Source: Apostichopus japonicus (lineage: Eukaryota; Echinodermata; Holothuroidea; Aspidochirotida; Stichopodidae). From it: a stretch of 64,000 nt of DNA. The notes beneath the pieces are model-generated. The model worked only from the letters and a program-made list of their open reading frames with translations. It did no database searches and had not been told where the DNA came from. A program made the translations under genes and the position numbers. This document shows positions 16,274 through 48,500 of the stretch, in pieces. The DNA lies in contig NC_092562.1 in assembly GCF_037975245.1 (NCBI RefSeq), positions 28,285,554-28,349,553 on the forward strand, given 5' to 3'. The first letter of the stretch is position 1. Each line of letters opens with the position of its first letter.

Positions 16274-16534
16274 CAGGCGCGTAGCATATTTGAGCATATT
16301 TCTTTTTTTAATTTTTAATGTTTTTATGATATCGCTAGTATTTTCAAAAGAGAAAATGCTAAAATGCAACTTACAAGGCCTGGGATGTGCCATTTCCAGC
16401 GATCTGGGAGGCATTTACAGCCAAAATTTTCTTGTACGCTTCGCGCCAAACATGGTGGCGCTCCGCTTAGATAGTTTGCAATGCCGAATCTACAGTTTCG
16501 CCCCTCCCTTGGCAAATTCCTGGCTACGCGCCTG
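16274..16534. mobile_element. hAT-like miniature element with perfect 8-bp TSD
   Basis: A 261-bp element with the 12-bp terminal inverted repeat CAGGCGCGTAGC / GCTACGCGCCTG. The perfect 8-bp duplication acacttgg lies at 16266-16273 and 16535-16542. The internal core is shared with the 11659-11928 element. The well-preserved ends and duplication suggest a fairly recent insertion. Confidence 0.93.
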
Positions 16535-16742
16535 ACACTTGGTTCCGACCTTTTATGAGTATTAATGTAGCATCAACACAAATGTTGTTCCTTGCTATCA
16601 GCTTAAGTTTGATGAACAAATTCATATTTTCAAGAATTTGCTTTAAGCTCTATCACTCATTAATATTCATGCCCCCTCATTAATAGTATTGGAGTAGAAT
16701 TCCGACTTGCAGCTGGAAGGTTAGGGCATTACGAGCAAGTTT

Positions 16743-17350
16743 TGCGAAAAATAACACTTAGCTTTAGCCCCGCCCCTCACTAATAATAATGAGATTGGAC
16801 AAACTGTCACCACAGCCATATAGAGGACTTTATTCCTGTACCACCAAACCAAGTTTGATGAAAATCGAACTTACAGTTGCGGTGATATTGACATTTTGAG
16901 GAATTCGCATCTAAGCTCCGCCCACTCATAAATGTTCATGATATTGGCACCAAAATTAATAGGGATCGTCTACTCATGATGGGTAACCTATGTACCAAGT
17001 ATGACATCAATCCCCCTTGGGATTGCTGAGAAAACCTAATTTCAAGCTTTTTTTGCGAAAAACAACACTTAGTCCCGCCCCTCACTAATAATAATGAGAT
17101 TGGACAAACTGTCACCAAAGCCATATAGAGAACTTTACTCCCGTACCACCAAACCAAGTTCAATGATAATTGAACTTACGGTTGCGAAGATATTGCTATA
17201 TGTTGAAAATCACTCTAAGCCCCGCCCATTCATTAATATTCATGATATTAGCACCAAAACAAATAGGGATCGTCTACTCATGATCGGTAACCTTTGTACC
17301 AAGAATGAGATCAATCCACCTTGGGATTGATGAGAAAACCTAATTTCAAG
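16743..17350 (+). repeat. Direct tandem duplication, unit about 300 bp
   Basis: Two adjacent, similar copies (about 16743-17049 and 17055-17350) share blocks such as cgcccctcactaataataat and gggatcgtctactcatgat. A more diverged partial copy lies just upstream (about 16600-16740). No coding potential was recognised, and the identity of the repeat is unknown. Confidence 0.75.
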
Positions 17351-17401
17351 CTTGGTGTCACACACACAAACACAGACACGCATACATGTTTGTGTTTCAT
17401 T

Positions 17402-17551
17402 CAGACCGAGGACCCATTGTATTTTCCATTGTTCAAATCCACGTACCCTAACCTTAACAATACCCCAAACAATAGAATTCTTCCGAGGACGTGGTGATTC
17501 TTTAGAAATCACAACCGAGGACCTGGAATTCTTTTGTTCAAGTCCTCGGTA
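17402..17551 (+). mobile_element. CCGAGGAC miniature inverted-repeat element, copy 1
   Basis: About 150 bp bounded by GACCGAGGAC on the left and its inverse GTCCTCGGT on the right. It has internal CCGAGGAC motifs and a small hairpin (gtgatt...aaatcac). It is embedded in CA-rich DNA. Three further copies lie at 26379, 41706 and 41903. Confidence 0.75.
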
Positions 17552-17857
17552 TAGAAAAACAAACGCACACGCACACGCAAACATGCACACACACACACAC
17601 ATATATATATATTTTTTTTGACTGCAATTTCTGATGTCATTTCTGATGTCTGATGTCTAACGTCATATCAAGTCTTACGTTCTGTACAAAGTCATCGTTC
17701 AATACTTTCCCTTGCTTGACGTTCTTTTAGGGAGAGAGGGGAGGGTAGGGTAAGGGGTGGGGCTGAGGAATGAGAACGAGGGTGGGAGAGGAGGGGGAGG
17801 GGAGGACCTTGTATGTGCGACCTTCTGTGTTAGTTATATCTGTTGGGATTCTTTGCG

Positions 17858-18843
17858 CAGGGGCGGCGGAACGGGAAAATTATTGGGGGGGCTAATTTGT
17901 GGAGACTATCTAAGCGGAGCGCCACCATCGGTTGGCGCGGAGCGTACAAGAAAATTTTGGGTTTTTCAAACCCCCAGATGGCCGGAAACGGCACTTCCCG
18001 AGTGTTATGCTGCGAATACCTAGCCCTAAAATATGGGTCTCAAGCCTGCAATTTCTCAGATTTCACGTAAAAATCTGTAAAAACATTGTAATTTGTATAT
18101 TGGATGGTGTAAGTTAAGAGAGTAGCTATTGCTCGTAGTGTACTCGCAAAGACGTTTTTGAGTGTAGTAAATTACTATTTGCAATTAAATGCAATAATTA
18201 TATAAATGTCATAAGAAAAAACTGAAAGCATTTCTTAATGTCAACAAATGGGTAATTCCAAAACCATGTGCAGTTGCCAACAAATTTCTATGAACGAAGC
18301 ACTGTCACGAATGCATGTACCCTATACAGTACAGGTGAAATGCTAATAATGTGTTTTTGTTATCACACTTAAGGCACTTTAGAAGGATATACCCTACGAA
18401 AGATACATCTCCAATTAGAAGGAAATGTCCCTGAAGGATATATCCATGGGAAATGTGCTACCATTGGAAGGATATATCCTTCAGGGGATGTTGGAGAACT
18501 GGCTGAAATGAGGCAAGTCATTGGCCTAAGACGAAGTTGTGTTGCGCTTACCGGTACTCACACTCACTGCTTCCACTTTTCACAGGGCGTGAAGACGAGG
18601 TTGGGGTGACAATGTGGTCTATAGCCAGGGGACGGGCCGAGGGTCCCCCAGCGATTACTAAAATTATTACACCTATATAGTATCCGTGTGCATCGGACAG
18701 ATCGACAAGTATGCATTGAAAAATGGGCAGATGCACGTTTCGGAGTCTTGGTAAATATTGGGGGGGCTAATCATGGATTTGCCCCCTCAACTTTTTCATT
18801 GTTGGGCTGAGCCCCCCCAAGCCCCCCGGTTCCGCCGCCACTG
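17858..18843. mobile_element. Longer non-autonomous hAT-like element with perfect TSD
   Basis: A 986-bp element with terminal inverted repeats (CAGGGGCGGCGGAACGGG at the left; the right end reads GGTTCCGCCGCCACTG). The perfect 8-bp duplication tctttgcg lies at 17850-17857 and 18844-18851. It has no intact transposase. The interior contains an imperfect palindrome around 18385-18490 built on ggatatatcc. The left subterminal part shares sequence with the shorter CAGGCGCG elements. Confidence 0.92.
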
Positions 18844-18869
18844 TCTTTGCGCATTCCCCGTTTTCAACA

Positions 18870-20960
18870 TTTTTTTTTAATTTATTTTTTTAAACTTTAT
18901 TCGTAACCAGGGATCCTGTCAATGGTAAACCAGTGTTCTCCCCAGGATCCCTGCACATATAACACATACAAAATGAAACAAACAGAACACATTAATAAAT
19001 AAAGAATATAAATATAAAAAATAAATAAATATAAAAATCAAAATCAAATATCGATTTCAAAGATTCCAGAAAGCCAGGCCATTTCTAATTGCACATTTTA
19101 ATTTATTTTTAAAGGTATCAGTGTTATTGCACATACGAATATGCCGAGGCAGTGCATTCCATTCATTAACCCCATGGCAAGTTTGACGACGTCTCCCCCA
19201 AATAGTGTTGGAATGTGGAAGGCAGAAACCACCAGAGGTAGAAGCTCTTGTGGCAGATTCACTCGAGGAGACATGGACATACCTGTCACAGAGATAGTCA
19301 GGAGCAGCTGCTATGTGGATTATATGCATAAAAACCTGACGGTGATAATTCCATCTTTGCTTTATAGGGATCCAGGATAGAGCTGAAAGAACATCAGCTG
19401 TAGGTGCAGTCCCAGGAAGATCTCGAATAATCCGACCATCTCTTCCTTGCAGAGATACCAGACATTTTTTATACTTGGCACAGGTGTTATACCAGGTACA
19501 ACTAGCATAATCAAAGTGGGGGCTTATCAAACTATTGTACACCATAATCCTGTATTTGTGTGGAAGCTACTTCTTAACCCTCCCCAGCATCCCAAGACGG
19601 CAGGATATTTTCTTTCAAATCATAGATATATGGTCTTTGAAAGTTAAGGTACTGTCCAAAAGCACCCCAAGGTACCTAAAAACATGAACCTGTTCTATAT
19701 CATGTGAGTCATGATGGAGAATGAGAGGGTCAGCTCTCTTCATCATGGTTGGTGTGCCAAAAAGCATACTTTTGGTCTTTTTTACATTCAAGGTCAATGT
19801 GGTTTTGACTAGCCACTTGCCAATCTGATTAAGATCAGTACAGAACCTGCTGTATTTCACATATTTTCTCAGAGCTATACATAACAGCTGTGTCATCTGC
19901 ATATAACATTGCTTGGCTTTCACTTGTGGCAGATGGAAGATCATTTATGTAGATAGAGAATAGTAATGGCCCAATGATAGATCCCTGTGGAACGCCAAAT
20001 ACAATTCCCATCATATCTGAATACTGGTTCTCAATCTGAACAATCTGGTATCTGCCCGCAAGATAAGAGCCGAACCAATCCAATGCAGAGTCAACAACTC
20101 CATATGACCCAAGTGTCATGATCAACTGTATCAATAGCTTTTTTAAAGTCAAGGAACAAGATGCCAGTGTAGTTCTTTCTTCCACAGGCACCGTCCATGT
20201 TTGACAGAATATCATCAACCACATAGCTGAGAGCCGTAGTAGTGGAGTAACCAGGTCTGAAGCCTGATTGCCATTTGTTAAGGATCTTGTTACTAGTAAG
20301 ATACTGATACAGTTGATCAAGAACCACTCTTTCCAAGATTTTTGACACAGCTGGCAGAACTGAAATAGGTCTATAATTGTCGTCCTGACTGCGTGCCCCA
20401 TCTTTGAAAACTGGTGAGACCTTGGCAGTCTTCCAGTCAAAAGGGAAAACCCCATGAGAGAGTGAGAAGTTGATGATATAAGTAAGAGAAGGAGCAATGT
20501 GGGAGGCAGATAGCCTCAACAAACGAGCACTTATGTTGTCAAGGCCAGTGGCTTTCCCGGCAGACAGGCCCTTTAGTTGCTTCTCAATTGATTTAATGCT
20601 AACTGTCTGGAATCGGAAATTACATAAAGTATCATTTGTGGAAGGAGTGTGGGGTCTAGAATCGAATTTACTAGCTAACTCACTTCCAATGTTAGCGAAA
20701 AATTGTTGAAGACATTAGCAATTTCACACTTGTCATTAACAGCAATACCATTATCAATTATGTTAGCAATGTTACGGTGTTTGCTACTATGCATTGCTTC
20801 TTTAAGGGTAGACCATAATTTAGAGGAGTCATTTTTAGTGTCCTCAATTTTGGTTTTGAAGTACTCACATTTTAGTTGTGAAGCCAGTTTATTGAGTTTG
20901 TTTCTACATTTTTTTTATCTGGCCCAAGTGTCCAGTGAACCATTTCCATTTCCATTTCCT
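18870..20960 (-). mobile_element. Decayed CR1/jockey-type non-LTR retrotransposon (reverse transcriptase part)
   Basis: Minus-strand fragments in several frames spell a reverse transcriptase in order: an upstream region (NNFFANIGSELASKF), then VSPVFKDG, NYRPISVLP, QSGFRPGYSTTTAL, FLDFKKAIDTVDHD, GVPQGSIIGPLLF, the catalytic YADDT, and a C-terminal segment ending near 19057. Frameshifts break it between about 20497 and 19545. No endonuclease domain was found, so the copy is 5'-truncated and inactive. The A-rich and T-rich stretch near 18870-19040 marks its 3' end. Confidence 0.88.
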
Positions 20961-21519
20961 TTCAATTTACCCAATGAAGCATATATAAACTGTTTGATAT
21001 CCAAAATTTATAAGCTAGGCCTGTATTGAAACGACTGGAATTTATTGTGTCGTGAACTATTTGACTAATCTATCTTTAATCCCTATTGACAAAGGAGGAG
21101 GAAAAAATCTGCAATGAACAGGGTGTTTTTCCACTCGAAAATGCGGTTTGATTTCGACCTTGTACAGCCAACGGATCACTAATCATCAAAAGGCTTAAAA
21201 ACGCTTTGTCAGAGAGCCATTTATTGATACCCAGTTAATCCGTGTATTATTGGTTAAAGCCAAATCGTATGAAAAATGAAAGTACGAATGCTTTTATACT
21301 AGTACACAATCAAAATAGTAAGACCAAAAACAAAAACGTTGGGTATATTGACTTTACCTATGCGGCTTGTGACCTCAGTACAAAGCTCCACCCATCTCGA
21401 TTACCGATCAATTTATATAGTGGTCACTTTGATACGAAATATTATTCTCACTTACATATCGGGGAAGGTACCACTCCTAAGCTCCCCATCATTTGCAGAC
21501 TAGGAAAAGGGTCTCCGCT
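20961..21519 (+). promoter_or_regulatory. Upstream region of the EGF-like gene, possible TATA box near 21413-21419
   Basis: Non-coding sequence before the signal-peptide exon. A TTTATATAG sequence at about 21412-21420 lies roughly 100 bp before the ATG at 21520 and is a plausible TATA box. No transcript start is known, so this is tentative. Confidence 0.3.
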
Positions 21520-40869
<19,350 letters not shown>

Positions 40870-41705
40870 TTTTACTATTTTGTATTCCATTTGATTGGTG
40901 ACTAATTGATGATGGTCCAAATTGTATCGGATTTTTTGTTATGCAAATCTGATCAAACGTTTTCCTTCATTTAATTCAATTCGGTTTCTTGGTTTTTTAT
41001 TGTTTTTATTTCTTTATCGTTCTTTGGTTCTTGCTTATAGGAATAATATGTTTTGCATTTACAACGTCTTGTCTATTTACAGTTTTACCTAATTATTACT
41101 TATGACGTAATAATTGCGTTTTAACATAACGGATAGCAATTCTTTACAAAGACCTGGCAGATTTTGGAAGAATAGCTTTATTTCGCAACTCTATGCCTCC
41201 TTTAAGGCATGCAATTGACGACAAAGCATAACAATGCATATACATTTAAGTATTTGAAAACAAGCATTTATATTTTGGTGGCTGGTTTTATTCTTAAATT
41301 GACAATAATCATACGAGCAGCAATGAATTAATTCTCATTCGTTTATTTTCTTTTCCACTTGCCTTCATTATGTGAACGAAATTTATAACTTGCTCCTTTG
41401 CCCTCACAAATAAAAAACATTTGCCTTAACTAACAACAACATTTTTTCCACGTTTAAGTTATGCATTACTAAAGGTATCCCCTGATGGCTGGCTGAAATG
41501 AAATTTGTCTGCATCTGAACTTCAACACTGCATCCTCATAGTATTAGTGTGACGAACATGTGGTTTCTTCGAATTTCATAACACTTTCTGAATGAATCTG
41601 CATGGCAGCAGCAAAGTCAACAATGTTATATGGACAATTGAGGTGAAAATGCATTGGTTTCAATCATACACATACACACCCACCCACGCATGTTTGTATT
41701 ACATT
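40870..41705. other. 3' flank of the EGF-like gene
   Basis: AT-rich sequence following the stop codon of the proposed terminal exon. An AATAAA near 41409 is a candidate polyadenylation signal. No other gene was seen. Confidence 0.45.
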
Positions 41706-41857
41706 CAAACCGAGGACCCCATTGTATTTTCCATTGTTCAAATCCACATACCCTAACCCTAACAATACCCCATACAATAGAATTCTTCCGAGGACGTGGT
41801 GATTCTTTAGAAATCACAACCGAGAACCTGAAATTCTTTTGTTCAAGTCCTCGGTCA
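41706..41857 (+). mobile_element. CCGAGGAC miniature element, copy 3
   Basis: Same arrangement as copy 1: an ACCGAGGACC left end, an internal CCGAGGACG segment with the gtgatt/aatcac hairpin, and the right end GTCCTCGGTC, flanked by CA-rich repeats. Confidence 0.8.
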
Positions 41858-41902
41858 GATAGCAAACCAAACGCACACGCACGCACATGTTTGTATTACA
41901 TT

Positions 41903-42047
41903 CAGACCGAGGACCCCATTGTATACTAAAAATCCATGTACCGTAACATTAACAATACCCCCATACAATAGATTTCTTCCGAGGACGTGGTGATTCTTTA
42001 GAAATCACAACCGAGGACCTGAAATTCTTTTGTTCAAGTCCTCGGTC
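41903..42047 (+). mobile_element. CCGAGGAC miniature element, copy 4, in tandem with copy 3
   Basis: Direct tandem neighbour of copy 3, separated by a CA-rich spacer. It has a small internal deletion relative to copy 3 (near 41924-41935). Confidence 0.8.
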
Positions 42048-45000
42048 AGATAGCAAAACAAACGCACACACATACACGCATACACACGCAGTCATGACGG
42101 CATAGATTCCTTCGGCTACAGCCAAGGAATCAAAAAAGTAAACGGCCATTTTCAATAACTTTGTCAAAGTGCAAACAACTTTTATAAATTCTCAAATTGC
42201 ATAACGATTGAATCAATATCTTTTCTCATGCGCACTACACTTTTCACTTCAAGCTGGTCGCGATTGTCACTGCAGTACAACAATGCAAACAAGATGTAGG
42301 AAGAGAAATAAATGCCAAACTAAAAAATATATATAAAACAAAATGGAATGCAAAAAAATATCGACCGATATTCTCTATGGATGACTCTACCGAGAGAACG
42401 GATCCACATTCAATGATAAATTATTGCAAATTAGTAACAAAATACAAAAGAATAACAAAATGAAAAGCTTAAAAAAAGATTTAAAAAAATAACCAAATCA
42501 AACTGCGCTTGTCCACTTTGATGAGAAAAGCAGATGGCAAAACGTGTTTATTTACTTTCTCCTCTTTGCTGTGGACGGTTTCAATATCTTGATAACTATG
42601 AAATGAAAAAAAAAACAGACGAACATCTGGGAACGGATACAGTTTACCTCTTACGGATGACTTTCGATGACGCGTAAGAGATACTGCCCTTCCCACCCCT
42701 GCTCCCCCTCCCTCTGCACCCTACCCCACTCAAATCTAGGATAAAGAATATCAGCCGAAAGGGTATCGAATAGGGTATATGCATCACCATGCATGAGAAT
42801 GTTATAGTGGGTGCAGTGAATGTGACTGAAGGATGTAACATACGAAAGGAGTTAACATTTATTTCCATGATAACCAGAAAAAGGTTTTCTTTGTTGGTCC
42901 TCATTTTGGGTTTCAATATGGGATACGTTTGTTTAGCGATAGGAGAAAACGAACATTGATTCTTAAACTTTATTTCACTTGCGGACTCTTACCTCTCAGT
43001 AATTGGAAAACCTTTTGCTCCCACCCCCCCCCCCCCCATTCCCCCACAAACTGGCTATAGATGAACACTTTGCAATAAATGTTGTTGTTAAAGCCTACAG
43101 CTTTGCACCTTAAGGACTCATTCTTCACCCCCCCCCCCCCCCGGTTATATACCACAGTACTGCATTGGCATAAAGAATACACCTTCACGATTATATTATG
43201 AGACTACCAGTAACACATTGTTAGTCTTTATACATAGTCTTAATTCACTTATAAGGATGGACAATCATAATCTTCTCCTCCTAATAATAAAGTAAAACAT
43301 ATTGATGTGAAATAAAGTCTATAGAAGTCTTCATATTCTCCTAGTCTATTGCACCATGAGCCTAGATATAAGGAGTGGCTCTCAATATTACACACCCCAT
43401 ATATCTCCACCTGCTACACTGTTAGATTACTAGCAATACAAATGATGACTGTGTCATGTGCCTGTTCAGACCTTTCGTGTCCTGATACTGCCACCAAAAT
43501 AAATCTGAATGTTTGTAAGAAACTGATGATATATTTGAATATATTCTCATAGTAAAAAATAACATCATTACTTAGCATTGATAATAAAGGTGTTAACCAC
43601 CAATCATCAAAATGAATTATGTTTAACATTAGCTACTTAAATTATTTAAATACAACCTATGCTCTTGAATTCTCTAAATTGAACTTAACAGATCTTAACT
43701 ATACTGACCATAACTAATAATTACTAAACTTAACCATGTTTTCTTATCAATTTTTAGTTTTTAATAATCCTTTTGTAACTTTATCTCAAATGAAAGACCA
43801 ACCTGTTGTATATATTAACTGTAAAGCAAAAAAAAAAAATTTTAATTATAATAACTTTATGCATAAACACTTCATGTTTCTTTTGGACCTTACGTTTCAT
43901 GCAATTTTTCAGAACAAAGTGGAGAAAGTAAAATAGTATGATACTGCCACAGATTAAATCTGCCCTCTGTACAAAGCATGCAGTTGAATGTTTCCTAATG
44001 AAGAGCCGAACATCATACCAACTACACATACACAAACGATACCTGATGGGCCATAATCCTACACTGGCTTATCTTGTTCACAAAATTTTCACAATTGTTG
44101 ACTTAAATTTATTAAATATTTCACTTAGCTTATTTTAATATGACCTATCACTGCTCTTGAATGTATTTAAATAAATATCTTTCCATTAAAATCAACTTGT
44201 GCATAGCAAAGACATTTGTGGCTAAGAGTGAAATTCAAGCAAATGACCCAAGCATTTTGCAAATTCTGTACACTACCCAAGTGAGCTATGGAGCCCTTAG
44301 TTGGTGGCAAATCCCTATATAGCCATTTCTTTGGTTGGGGGTAGGGCACCAGTCAGAAGCCATCGTCCCGCACAATACCATACAATGGGGAACGGCACCT
44401 CCATTTCATTCGAAACAAACTACAGATAATAGAAAAAATAAATCAGAATAACTGATCATAAGAATAATAACCACTTATTATAGGCACATCGCTTGTAAAC
44501 TTTGGCAGTAAAGAATCTAAAACATTTTGGCTCATAGAGAATGTTTTAAGGGAACATGTATGTCCCTTTCTGCTTTATATATATATTAATATGTACATGA
44601 ATAATCATTGCGGCTTCATTGTGACCCAGTTGCATAATTATTTTATAGTTTAACGACAATGTTGAACATCTGCAACAGCTGCTAGTATACAGGCCATGTC
44701 TTCACATTATTTGTAATTTCACAAGTGTTTTGTAACATGCTAAACTTTGCAAAACTGTGGTAAGTTTGCCAATAAACATCAAAGCACAATTATATTGAGG
44801 ATTTCAAAGACTCTTAGCTAATAAGACATATCTTAATGACCACAGTTTGCGTTTCTTTGACCTAGCATACTGTGGGGTACAACACAGAATCACTTTAAAG
44901 AGAAAAATTCTGATTTCAATAACAAAACCAATTTGTTAAAACACAAATTTATGAAGAGAAAGTTTAACAAACTAATGGCTCAAGATAATGATGCAGTTGC

Positions 45001-45517
45001 AAGGTGACCTGAAGGTAAATGACCAGTATACATGTCGTCATGGTTACCACAGTTAAACTATAAGATTCAAGGTGATGTGACAGAAGTTATTCGGCCTACT
45101 GTCCGCAGAAAAGCCTCTGACATTTGGTAGAATAATAGTGGTATCGGTAAACCAAGCCATGTTGTAAAATACCTGGATTTTATCTAGAAACTGAGAGAGG
45201 AATTGACAGAAATCCAGCAACATGAATATTCATTAATACAGAAGAGTGTCACAAAAGCTATGCAAATATTTTCTTTGTTGGAGTGATTGTATCAGAAGCA
45301 GATGCTTTTTAAGTAATCATTTTCATAGTCCTAGACAATTTCCATGGCAACAGGATTGGCTGTTGCAGTACAACAAGATTCAAGACATATTACCCACAAT
45401 TCCTCACTCTGGTTAAACCATCCAAATCATGGCTTCTTGTACTTTAGGATGGAAGAATGGCCAAACAAGCTATGGTAAAAATTGGAGATTATAGATGCAG
45501 AGGTAGGACTGGTGGTC
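42048..45517. other. Intergenic region between convergent genes, no gene seen
   Basis: AT-rich DNA with short open frames and long poly(C) runs (43024-43038, 43129-43142). Its distal part must contain the 3' UTR of the GNAT-PARP gene on the minus strand. I found no splice-consistent exon or recognisable domain. Confidence 0.5.
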
Positions 45518-48500
45518 TCAACTACTCGTTTGATACTCTAACAGATAAAGAGGTAGTGCTTGTGAAGGGTGAAAGATGACATATTCTTGTTGCCTCGTCC
45601 GAACCGAGGATGAGGTCTCTTCATTGACCGGTAGTCTGCCTTGAGTCTAAACAGAAAATAAAAGCATCAGTTAGGCCAGGTTTAAGGTAGAATCTATCAC
45701 AATGATCAATATCAAACACTGAGTTGTATTGTCATTAGGTAGGGGGGGGGGGGGAGGGGATGGGTCCATAGTTTGTGATACAATACTGGGTATGATTTAT
45801 ATGCCATGCAAAAGCAAAGATGTATAGCATTTTTTGGAAACAGGAGCCCTAGAAATCTAAAAAAAAGTTCAGACCATTAAAACACAAAATTAACCCAATA
45901 AATTAATTTGCTGCAACATCATCATACAATTTAGTCTAATGTTAGGTCTCTTTCACACCCACTGTACAAGATTGAATTTGTCATTTATTGTAACTCTAAG
46001 TAGAACTTGGATTAATGGGACAAATGCAGACCAGAGACTGCCAAGATATGAAAAACAAGATCATCTAGTTTCACATACTATAGTATAGGTTTGTTATTTT
46101 CATAGTGGACTGTCAAAAATAAAATTCATTGTGTTTCATCATGATGTACTACAGCAGTACAACAGCATTGTAGCATTCTTGTGCTGTGAAAATTACATTT
46201 ATAAAAAACATAAAAATCTGCTCAGTCCATGAGCAGTCGATGGATATCTGCTTAGGATATTTCAGGATAAGGAAAACGGGGTTGGGATAATCCTGGTTTC
46301 ACTGTTCTACTGATAAATGACTGAATTGTACCACCCTCTAGATTTTAAGCCTACTGGAGGGTAAAGTAATCTGTGTTTTTAACAAACTCATGGGAAATGG
46401 ACTAGATATGTGAATCATAAAAAGCAACTCAAAATCTTAGCTAACAATTCTGAATGGTATCATCATGGTAATTTAGCCAGACAGGATAGGTAATAGCCAG
46501 TGTTTGTCTTACAATCATTGTAATTAGACTAGAAATGTATATATATCAAACACTGAAAATACCCTCTGTATACTACCTCTCCCATACATTTTAAATCTCT
46601 ACTCACAATGACTGAATCATATCCATGATATAGATTTAGTTGTAATATATTAATTGCTATCATACTAGTAATGTAGATCCAACCCACCCTCCTTATGCTA
46701 CCTCTTATGGCAAGCCACATGTGCAATACTTCGATAAACTGAGTTTATCGCGAAAAACACGGTTATCCATTTGATAAACTAAGTTTATAACAGAGTTTAA
46801 CAGCGATTAACTCGGTTTATCAAATTATTGCACATATGGCTTGCCATAACCTCTCCCATACAGTTTAAATCTCTACTCACAATGACTGAATCGTATCCTC
46901 TCGATGCCGCTGCTCTCATCCTATCAGCTTGTCTCATCGTCTCTGGGATTCCAATCGCAACCTCCGCCAGAATTATCTTTCCAAGCTGTTTGGACGGTAA
47001 AAGATGAGAGCAATCTGCCGTTTTGCTGGTTTTCGGTATTACATTAATCAATAATTTGACGTGGCCATAAATTGTTCATGAAAATATCATCAGATGTCGG
47101 GATATACAAATAACGCTTGCTACAAGTTTTTCTGGCTATGCATTATGCAAATGCACCAAAATTTATTTGTTGAGTTAAAATAGCATTCGTTAATGCCATC
47201 GCATGTACATGGAAACACACTCGCATGAACGTTCATTTGATCTTGTAAACGGAAGGAGAATGAAACACGACAACTTACAGCTGAGAAATGAGCAGCAGTA
47301 CTGGGATGTTGACTGAAGTAAAGACCCATTCCATAGTCACCGCAAGAAAAATCTGTTTTGGATCAAAGATTGATAAAACATATTCTTATATAATTCAACA
47401 CAGTTCCATGAACCAGTTTGGGAGAACAATTTGCATCCTTTGGTTTCACGCTGCAAAATTTAAAACGTTTTTTTACAGTAGGATGTAGGATAATATTATT
47501 ATATTAATCTATATGAAATAAATATGAGCTAATACATGGATTCTCACTTGGCAGGCTGAGTACAAAAATAACTCAAGTATGAGTAATCATTTCTCTGGTA
47601 TGATCTTAATTCTTACTTGGCAGTATTATAAATAACACACACTTACCCAAGGATGAGAATCCATTCTCAAGTATGTTATGAATTCTCTCCGGATGAAGGA
47701 GAGAACCGCAGAAATACATTTTGGTCTTCATGGACGGATCGTTCAGTTTGTCACACCATGAAGAATAAAGGGACAAGGTATGTGGAGTTGGCTGGGCCTG
47801 CAGAAATTATAAAAATAAAAAATAAAAAAAAATAAAAAAAACCAACAGATTCATAAGCTTTGACTTGAATTTTCATATAAGAAATAGATTTACAGGAAAG
47901 ACTGAAGGAAGAAACAGTCCATTTGTCCTTCTTTGCAATATTATAATAAAAAACAAAACAAAAATCATCCATTAATTAACACCACAAACAAGTCTTCTGT
48001 TCTTTTCTTTCAACATAAAATTTTCATCAAGTGTCAACCCAGGCAATAAATGATCCACATTTTACAGGAAAGAAAGAACAAGAACTATATATTTGGTCCA
48101 TGCAAGAATCCTAGGAATTATTAGTTGCCAGTGCTTGTTATGAAGGACAAATACAGATTGTATGTACTAGATACCCAGACAAATTAAAGGACAGAAGGAT
48201 ATACACAGTCTCAATATCGTCTTTTCCACTCTTTGAAACCAGCCCTGGGCCTTCTAAACTTTTCTAAACATAAAATTCCAACTAAGATTGATTTGAGTAA
48301 TTGAATATCCTCCTAGATAGAAAGATAAGTACAGGTATATTAAAATGTTTACGCTTCATTTATTGCCAATCTGTGATATTTGCACAGTATGGATATGATT
48401 AGTTTAATATGTATTCTAGAAAAGACACTCTTGCTGAGCTTCAAAACATAATTAAAAATTCAAAACATAATTCAGAGCCGCCCCACCTTCTTCGTTCTTG

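Larger units (their letters stand above)
45518..47797 (-). other. PARP catalytic domain block of the fusion gene (four exons)
   Basis: The four last exons encode residues about 566-717. The donor-loop region is YFCGSLLHPERIHNILENGF, where ART/PARP enzymes normally have a His before the Gly-Ser/Thr. The second motif is GDYGMGLYFSQHPSTAAHFS, with the Tyr conserved. The third is QEYVIFHPSQALPLYLLEY, with the catalytic-type Glu conserved and the usual PARP C-terminal ending. The C-terminal stop is TGA at 45520-45518. No PARP helical regulatory domain precedes it, as in the PARP7/10-16 type. A His-to-Cys change could lower NAD+ affinity or alter activity, which is inference. The Cys codon is at 47710-47708. 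Confidence 0.88.

Noticed and set aside
16233-16535. Open frames across 16.2-16.5 kb
   Set aside because: They lie inside the miniature hAT element, and similar frames occur in the element at 11761-11952.
19057-20522. Reverse transcriptase frames as a host gene
   Set aside because: Frameshifts between consecutive RT motifs and missing endonuclease show a dead LINE copy.
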